Below, in pieces: positions 58,926 to 64,000 of a stretch of DNA of 64,000 nt. The first letter of the stretch is position 1. Every line of letters begins with the position of its first letter. The stretch covers positions 186,001 to 250,000 of the forward strand of contig NZ_BMVG01000002.1 in NCBI RefSeq assembly GCF_014650595.1. The letters are read 5' to 3'. This DNA comes from Streptomyces alanosinicus. Lineage in GTDB: Bacteria; Actinomycetota; Actinomycetes; Streptomycetales; Streptomycetaceae. Under the pieces are notes generated by a model that had not been told where the DNA came from, did not search any database, and saw only the letters and a program-made list of their open reading frames with translations. Both the position numbers and the translations under genes were made by a program.

Positions 58926-60626
58926 GTGACGCAGAGCGGACAGGGCGAGGAGCCCTCGGCGCGGCCCGCGCGCGAAGGCATCGTGCTGCCCTCCGACGGA
59001 GGCGAGCCCTTGCTGCCGGGCATGTCCGGCGAGCCCGCCCCCGCCGCCCCGGCCGGCGGGCAGGCCTGGGGCGGTTCGTGGGGGCCCGAACAGCAGGCGG
59101 ACCGGCAGGGCGGCCAGGGCTGGCCCCCGGCGGCCGCCCAGCAGTGGCACACCCCGGACGCCCCGCACCAGCCGCCGCCGGCCGCGAACCCGGGTCCGCT
59201 GCCGCCGGAGGGCGCCCCGGCCCCGTCATACGGCCAGTCTCCGTCGTACGACCACCCCGGCGCCCAGGGCATGGGCCAGGGCATCGGCCAGGGCGGGGGC
59301 TACGGCGCCGGTCAGCAGCCCGGATACGGCGCGGTACCCGAGCCGTACCAGCAGCCCGAGCTGCCGCCTCAGCATCACCAGCGGCCGGAACTGCCGCCCC
59401 AGCCCTACCAGCAGCCCCAGCACCAGCAGCAGTACCCGCAGCCGCCTGGCTCCGCCGCGCCGCTCCCGCCGGCCCTGCCGGACGCCTACCCGGCCGCCGC
59501 CCCGCTGCCCCCGGCCGACGAGGGCGCGACGCAGTACATCCCGCCGGTGCCGACGGGATCCGCGGACGGCGCCACCCAGTACATACCGCCGGTGCCGGCC
59601 GCCCCGGCCGACGAGGGGGCGACCCAGTACATCCCGCCGGTGGCGCCCGGCGCGCTGCCGCCGGAGTCGGCCGGCGAGGAGACGCGGTATCTCGGCCAGG
59701 CGCCCCACCGGCAGCAGCCGGCGCCCGCCTCGTCCGACGCCGAGGCCACCCAGTACATCCCGCCCTACGCCGCGCAGGCACAGGGCGGGGACCGGCAGCC
59801 GCCGGCCGAGTTCGACAACCTCTTCCGCGGCGGCCCGGCCGGCGGTGACAGCCCGGCCGGCTCCACCCAGCAGCTGCCGCGCATGCGGCAGCCGGAGGCC
59901 TACCCGGCCGCCGCGCAGCCGCCGTACGGCCGCCGGCAGCCCTCGTACGGCGCGCCGCAGCCGTCGTACGACGCCGACTACGACGACGAACCGCGGCGCG
60001 GCCGGTCGCGGGTGCCGCTGATCGCCGCCGTCGGTGTCGGCATCGTCGTCATCGGCGTGGGCGCCGGTGTGCTGCTCAGCGACGGCGGGGGCAAGGACCA
60101 GGGCACCGACGGCAAGACCGTCGCGGCCACCGCACCGGCCACCCAGGGGTCCGGCTCGGCCGCCGCCGACCCGGCCAGGCAGCAGGCGGTCGAGCTGGAC
60201 AAGCTGCTCTCCGACAGCGGCAGCAGCCGCGCCTCGGTGATCAAGTCCGTGGCCGATGTGAAGCGGTGCGACAACCTCGACGAGGCCGCCTCGAATCTGC
60301 ACGACGCGGCCACGCAGCGCAGCGGACTGGTCACCCGGCTCGGCAAGCTGTCCGTCGACAAGCTGCCGGACAATGCCGCGCTGACCGCCGCGCTGACCAG
60401 GGCCTGGCAGGCCTCCGCCGCGGCCGACAACCACTACGCGGCCTGGGCCGGCCAGGCCAAGCAGCACAAGGTCTGCCGCAAGGGCCATGCCCGCTCCACG
60501 AACGAGGCCCAGGCCGGCAACCGGGCGAGCGGCACCGCCAGCGAGCAGAAGGTCAAGGCGGCGGCGCTGTGGAACGCGATCGCGCGGAAGTACGGCCTGA
60601 CCCAGCGCCAGCCCACCCAGCTGTGA
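58926..60626 (+). CDS. Single-pass membrane protein with Pro/Gln-rich cytosolic repeats
   Basis: A 566-residue protein from GTG 58926. The first 360 residues are a disordered Pro/Gln/Gly/Ala-rich region, followed by a basic RRGRSRVP stop and one membrane helix (about 365-385: LIAAVGVGIVVIGVGAGVLL). A C-terminal extracytoplasmic helical domain of about 160 residues carries two Cys (VKRCDNLDEA and KVCRKGHARS). The disordered part contains ATQYIPPV (three times) and ATQYIPPY, spaced about 15-45 residues. The T-Q-Y-I-P motif is reminiscent of Ser/Thr-kinase or FHA-partner tails in actinomycetes. The function is unknown. Confidence 0.8.
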   Translation: MTQSGQGEEPSARPAREGIVLPSDGGEPLLPGMSGEPAPAAPAGGQAWGGSWGPEQQADRQGGQGWPPAAAQQWHTPDAPHQPPPAANPGPLPPEGAPAPSYGQSPSYDHPGAQGMGQGIGQGGGYGAGQQPGYGAVPEPYQQPELPPQHHQRPELPPQPYQQPQHQQQYPQPPGSAAPLPPALPDAYPAAAPLPPADEGATQYIPPVPTGSADGATQYIPPVPAAPADEGATQYIPPVAPGALPPESAGEETRYLGQAPHRQQPAPASSDAEATQYIPPYAAQAQGGDRQPPAEFDNLFRGGPAGGDSPAGSTQQLPRMRQPEAYPAAAQPPYGRRQPSYGAPQPSYDADYDDEPRRGRSRVPLIAAVGVGIVVIGVGAGVLLSDGGGKDQGTDGKTVAATAPATQGSGSAAADPARQQAVELDKLLSDSGSSRASVIKSVADVKRCDNLDEAASNLHDAATQRSGLVTRLGKLSVDKLPDNAALTAALTRAWQASAAADNHYAAWAGQAKQHKVCRKGHARSTNEAQAGNRASGTASEQKVKAAALWNAIARKYGLTQRQPTQL

Positions 60627-60641
60627 CCGCGGGCGCCGGCG

Positions 60642-61946
60642 TCACTGCACGTCGGCGCTCTGCAGTGTCTGCGTCATGTCGGTGATGCCGTTCAGGCCGC
60701 CGTTGCCCCTGCGGGCCGCGACCAGCTCGCCGTCCTGCACCACCTGGAGGGTGACGTCGGCGTTGACCATCCGCGGGAAGCCGACCGAGGCGAGCTTGCC
60801 CTCGTAGGACCACTGGAGGGTCGGGGTGAGACCGCCGGTGGAGACCCGCAGACCCTCGTCGAGGGTGTGCCGCACGCTGTCCGCGCTCACCTCGCCGGCG
60901 CCGATCTTCTCCAGGGCGGCCTTCAGCACGGTGTAGGCGATCCAGGTGGTCTGCACTCCGGCGTCCGCGGGGTCGATGCGGTTGTCGCCGAAGGCCTCCT
61001 CGTTGATCACCTTCTTCATCTGGCCCCAGCGGGCGTCGGACGCCGGGGGGTACCAGCCGGTGATGTACGCGCCCTCGTAAGGCCCCGACGCGCCGCCTGT
61101 GGCGTTGATCACAGTCTGGTCGACATTGCCGAGCACGGTCCCGAGCCGTACGGCGGGGTAGTTCTCGCGGGCCCGCCGGAAGGAGTCCATGAAGGTGTCG
61201 GTGCGGTCCCCGAGCGCGGGCACCACACAGCCCTTCTTCGGCAGGCCCTTGGCGGCGTACGCCAGCGCCTGGTCGGCCTGGCCGCTGTACTCGGTGGAGT
61301 CCTCGGCGGCGAGGTGGTCGTCCGCCTTCGCGTGCCCGCCCGCCTTCAGCCCGGAGTCGAGCAGCACCGGCAGCTCGTCGCCGGCGATGCTGTCCGGCCG
61401 GACCAGGGAGATGTTGCCGCAGCTGTTGGCGAGGGCCTTGCCGAGACCGGCCAGCAGGGCGGGCTGGCCGCCGTTGACCGGGTACGACATCTGGCCGGTG
61501 AACTCGTCGTTGGTGACGCCGTAGCCGCCTATGTAGGGGATGCCGGCGCCTTCCAGCGGGGCGAGGTAGGAGTCGCCGTACTGGCTGTAGGAGCCGACCA
61601 CCGCGACCACGTCCTCGTCGACCGCGCGCCGGGCGCACTTGGCGGCGTCCACGGCGTCGTTGTGGTCGTTGCAGGTCAGGACCTGGAGCTTGTGGCCGTT
61701 GATGCCGCCGTGCGCGTTGACCCACTTGGCGTAGGCGAGGGCCATCGCGGGCATGCCGGGCTTGTTGGTGGATCCGGTGTCCTGCGGGGCCCAGGTCATG
61801 ACCTTGACGGTGTCGTCCCCGGAGCCCCCCGTGGCACCGGGGATGACCCCGCATCCGGCGGTGAGCGACGCACAGAGAGCCACGGCACCCGCGGTCAGGC
61901 CGGTTGCTCTGCCGGGGCGGGAGGTGGTTCGGAGGAAGGTACTCAT
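60642..61946 (-). CDS. Lipoprotein substrate-binding protein of branched-chain amino acid ABC type
   Basis: About 434 residues from ATG 61946 (MSTFLRTTSRPGRATG); an ATG at 61967 adds seven residues. The signal peptide ends in the lipobox LTAGC (Cys near residue 31), so the mature protein is anchored to the outer face of the membrane. The body is a periplasmic-binding-protein type I fold (Peripla_BP_6): ALAYAKWVNAHGGINGHKLQ, DVVAVVGSYSQYGDSYLAPL, GIPYIGGYGVTNDEFTG and ALEKIGAGEVSADSVRHTL. There are no permease or ATPase genes nearby, so it is an orphan receptor and may sense rather than transport. The ligand is unknown. Confidence 0.86.
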   Translation of the reverse strand: MSTFLRTTSRPGRATGLTAGAVALCASLTAGCGVIPGATGGSGDDTVKVMTWAPQDTGSTNKPGMPAMALAYAKWVNAHGGINGHKLQVLTCNDHNDAVDAAKCARRAVDEDVVAVVGSYSQYGDSYLAPLEGAGIPYIGGYGVTNDEFTGQMSYPVNGGQPALLAGLGKALANSCGNISLVRPDSIAGDELPVLLDSGLKAGGHAKADDHLAAEDSTEYSGQADQALAYAAKGLPKKGCVVPALGDRTDTFMDSFRRARENYPAVRLGTVLGNVDQTVINATGGASGPYEGAYITGWYPPASDARWGQMKKVINEEAFGDNRIDPADAGVQTTWIAYTVLKAALEKIGAGEVSADSVRHTLDEGLRVSTGGLTPTLQWSYEGKLASVGFPRMVNADVTLQVVQDGELVAARRGNGGLNGITDMTQTLQSADVQ

Positions 61947-62084
61947 GGTGCGTCGCCTGCCGGTCATGGGTCCGCACGATTCCCTCACACCGCTAACCCG
62001 GGAGTGACCTCGGGTCACGGAAAGGTGACACCCAGGTGAATTACAGGGGCGGGTGGGACGTGTGAAAGGGAGATCGTACGATCG

Positions 62085-62585
62085 ATGACCGTGCAAGGTT
62101 CGGAGAACTCTTCCCGTCGCGGCCGTCGCTCCTCCACCATGGGCGGCATGCCTCTAAGCGACATGCCGTGGTGGCGCTGGCGCAGCAATGTGCGCTCGGC
62201 GCTGCACATGCTCTCCGACCAGGTGTTCCAGCGGGACGTCTGGCTGGCCGGCGTGGACGGGTACGGCGACGTCACCGACGCCGTCTACCGGCTGGTGGAG
62301 GACACCTGGCTGGACAACTGGTCCGCGGAGAAATACGTCGGCACGATCTTCCGCGACTCGCAGGAGGCGGCGCTCGTCGACACCGCCGTGCTGCGGGTGC
62401 TGCGGATCATGCACCAGGTCGGTCCGGACGCGCCGGTCGCCGCCTACCTCGAACACGAGGGGTGGCCCGAGGCCGTGCGGGCGGCGCGGGACGCGCATGT
62501 GCGGATGGCGACGAGCGACGCCGAGGACCCGGACACGCCGCCCCGGAGCCTGGAAGTGCTGCGCATCATGACCCGGTCCGCGTAG
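62085..62585 (+). CDS. SCO4402-like conserved streptomycete protein
   Basis: A 166-residue soluble helical protein starting MTVQGSENSSRRGRRSSTMG; a later ATG (MGGMPLSDMP) is a possible alternative. The conserved core is WWRWRSNVRSALHMLSDQVF, then DAVYRLVEDTWLDNWSAEKY, IFRDSQEAALVDTAVLRVLR and AAYLEHEGWPEAVRAARDAH. It matches what I recall as the SCO4402 family, which lies just before purU in S. coelicolor as it does here. No function is established. Confidence 0.8.
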   Translation: MTVQGSENSSRRGRRSSTMGGMPLSDMPWWRWRSNVRSALHMLSDQVFQRDVWLAGVDGYGDVTDAVYRLVEDTWLDNWSAEKYVGTIFRDSQEAALVDTAVLRVLRIMHQVGPDAPVAAYLEHEGWPEAVRAARDAHVRMATSDAEDPDTPPRSLEVLRIMTRSA

Positions 62586-62631
62586 CGGACATCAGCGCTA
62601 CGGGGGGTGCGGACATGAGAACCTGTGGTGC

Positions 62632-63513
62632 ATGAACGAGCAGTCCGCGGCCGCCGCCGCACCGGCCGACCAGTACGTCCTCACCCTGTCCTGCCCGGAC
62701 AAGCAGGGCATCGTGCACGCCGTGTCGAGCTACCTCTTCATGACCGGCTGCAACATCGAGGACAGCCAGCAGTTCGGCGACCACGACACCGGTCTGTTCT
62801 TCATGCGCGTCCACTTCTCCGCCGAGGCGCCGGTGACCGTGGAGAAGCTGCGCGCGAGCTTCGCGGCGATCGGTGACTCCTTCCACATGGACTGGCAGCT
62901 CAACCGGGCCGACGAGAAGACGCGGATCCTGCTGATGGTCAGCAAGTTCGGGCACTGCCTGAACGACCTGCTGTTCCGGGCCCGGATCGGCGCGCTGCCG
63001 GTGGAGATCGTGGGTGTGGTGTCCAATCACACCGACTTCAAGGAACTCGTGGGCTCCTACGACATTCCCTTCCACCACATTCCGGTGACGAGGGACACGA
63101 AGTCGCAGGCCGAGGCGAGGCTGCTGGAGATCGTCCGCGAGGAGGGCGTCGAACTGGTCGTCCTCGCCCGCTATATGCAGGTCCTCTCGGACGATCTGTG
63201 CAAGCAGCTCAGCGGCCGGATCATCAACATCCACCACTCCTTCCTGCCGAGCTTCAAGGGCGCGAAGCCGTATCACCAGGCGCACGCCAGGGGCGTCAAG
63301 CTCATCGGGGCGACCGCGCACTATGTGACCGCCGACCTGGACGAGGGGCCGATCATCGAGCAGGAGGTCGAGCGGGTCGGCCACGACGTGACCCCGGACC
63401 AGCTGGTGGCCATCGGCCGGGACGTGGAGTGCCAGGCGCTGGCGCGGGCCGTGAAGTGGCATGCGGAGCGGAGGATCCTGCTCAACGGGCGACGGACGGT
63501 CGTGTTCGCCTGA
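62632..63513 (+). CDS. purU: Formyltetrahydrofolate deformylase PurU
   Basis: A 293-residue enzyme releasing formate from 10-formyltetrahydrofolate, balancing C1 units for purine synthesis. The N-terminal ACT domain has LSCPDKQGIVHAVSSYLFMT (near residues 20-39) and CNIEDSQQFGD. The catalytic formyltransferase-type domain has VSNHTDFKEL, LARYMQVLSDDL and the IINIHHSFLPSFKGAKPYHQ segment (Asn and His of the active site), then IEQEVERVGHDVTP with the catalytic Asp. Length and order are normal. It appears to be a single gene close after the SCO4402-like gene. Confidence 0.94.
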   Translation: MNEQSAAAAAPADQYVLTLSCPDKQGIVHAVSSYLFMTGCNIEDSQQFGDHDTGLFFMRVHFSAEAPVTVEKLRASFAAIGDSFHMDWQLNRADEKTRILLMVSKFGHCLNDLLFRARIGALPVEIVGVVSNHTDFKELVGSYDIPFHHIPVTRDTKSQAEARLLEIVREEGVELVVLARYMQVLSDDLCKQLSGRIINIHHSFLPSFKGAKPYHQAHARGVKLIGATAHYVTADLDEGPIIEQEVERVGHDVTPDQLVAIGRDVECQALARAVKWHAERRILLNGRRTVVFA

Positions 63514-63599
63514 CAGCTCGGGCCGAGCGGGTCGTCCGGCGGCTGCGGGCATGACCAGCCACGAGGCGCCCGCAGTCGCCCACGGGCCCGCGCCCGCCC

Positions 63600-64000
63600 C
63601 TACATCCGGCTCAACCCCGCCGTCGCGAGCAGCACTTCCCTGATCGCCTCCCGGTCGCCGAGCTGACCCACCGCGGCCTCCTCCGGCGACACGTGGCCCG
63701 CCGCCAACTGGCAGAACTCCGTGTCGTCCAGCGCCACATGCGCCACTTCGAGATCCGCGGAGCCCAGCGCCGCGGGGGAGTCCAGCGGGATCAGCCACTC
63801 GCCGCCGCCGGTGCCCTCGATCTCCAGGCGCAGGCTGCGGCCGGGCTCGCCGGCCAGGCCGAGGTGGCGGCCGCGAGCCGGTGCCGCCAGCCCGGCCCGC
63901 CGGCGCCTGGCCAGCGCGGCGGGCAGCATCCGGGCCGCGAGGTCGATCATCTTGTTCAGATGCCGGGGCGCGGGCGGCTGGTAGGGGTAGTCCACCGCGC
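63600..64000 (-). CDS. Maleylpyruvate-isomerase-like mycothiol-dependent enzyme, C-terminal part
   Basis: The frame is open to the window edge, so the N-terminal half is missing; 133 codons are visible. The fragment (PYQPPAPRHLNKMIDLAARM, then ARRRRAGLAAPARGRHLGLA, EIEGTGGGEWLIPLD and FCQLAAGHVSPEEAAVGQLG) is the C-terminal MDMPI/SCP2-like domain that follows the DinB-like metal domain in actinobacterial mycothiol-dependent isomerase family proteins. The metal ligands would lie in the missing part. It is convergent with purU. Confidence 0.72.
   Translation of the reverse strand, partial: AVDYPYQPPAPRHLNKMIDLAARMLPAALARRRRAGLAAPARGRHLGLAGEPGRSLRLEIEGTGGGEWLIPLDSPAALGSADLEVAHVALDDTEFCQLAAGHVSPEEAAVGQLGDREAIREVLLATAGLSRM

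Noticed and set aside
59226..60488. A minus-strand frame of about 420 codons opposite the Pro/Gln-rich membrane protein.
   Set aside because: It is Gly/Arg repeat sequence caused by the opposite strand's repeats.

Overview
The window is chromosomal DNA of a Streptomyces or a very close relative. It is high in GC. GTG starts and 4-bp stop/start overlaps are common, and Streptomyces-typical families occur throughout (DUF397/DUF5753 pairs, DUF2530, a SCO4402-like protein, a putative cysteine leader peptide). I saw only one leucine TTA codon in the coding sequences I checked. The order pdxH, citrate synthase, SIS protein, DtxR regulator, SCO4402-like gene, purU resembles the S. coelicolor core region around dmdR1. 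That comparison is from memory, not from a search.

Layout. 1-1295: end of a WXG/ESX-like accessory locus (two minus-strand genes, the second cut by the window edge). 1490-13296: a sacsin/Hsp90-like ATPase, a secreted beta-rich protein, a CtpE-type P-ATPase, membrane proteins, a purine permease and a MarR/MFS efflux pair with a likely operator. 13462-18280: housekeeping and orphan enzymes (GNAT, ThpR, aldo/keto reductase, Uma2, SGNH hydrolase, secreted propeller protein). 18311-26153: an accessory island with a four-gene operon that looks like an undescribed RiPP (peptide natural product) system, two neighbouring DUF5753-type regulator modules and an Rpn-like protein. 26236-35283: serC, a YdiJ-like FAD/Fe-S dehydrogenase, a phosphoesterase, a tiny Pro/Lys-rich peptide gene with an ABC exporter behind a strong terminator, and an EamA exporter. 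35416-45597: a compact acyl-CoA catabolic operon (AtuA-like, biotin-dependent carboxylase pair, acyl-CoA dehydrogenase, ligase, hydratase, TetR). 45723-46930: a 25-residue leader peptide and attenuator in front of an isopenicillin-N-synthase-like oxygenase. 47053-64000: core genes (citrate synthase 2, pdxH, PAS protein, SIS, dmdR, alpha/beta hydrolase, ABC-2 transporter, Prim-Pol, TPR regulator, solute-binding lipoprotein, purU).

Strongest candidates for a new system. (1) 18311-21352 on the minus strand: a 44-residue peptide with an excellent ribosome binding site, then a JmjC oxygenase with a C-terminal winged-helix-like region, an aldo/keto reductase and an APH-fold kinase, all translationally coupled. 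(2) 31811-34172: a 41-residue, +9, 34 percent proline peptide preceded by three phased repeats, then a terminator and an ABC exporter. (3) The leader-peptide attenuator at 45723-45831, whose single Cys codon lies on the 5' arm of the terminator hairpin.

Small dispersed repeats (about 45-75 bp) occur at five gene ends, three of them in convergent gaps. One short palindromic element appears to be inserted in frame in the acyl-CoA dehydrogenase gene.
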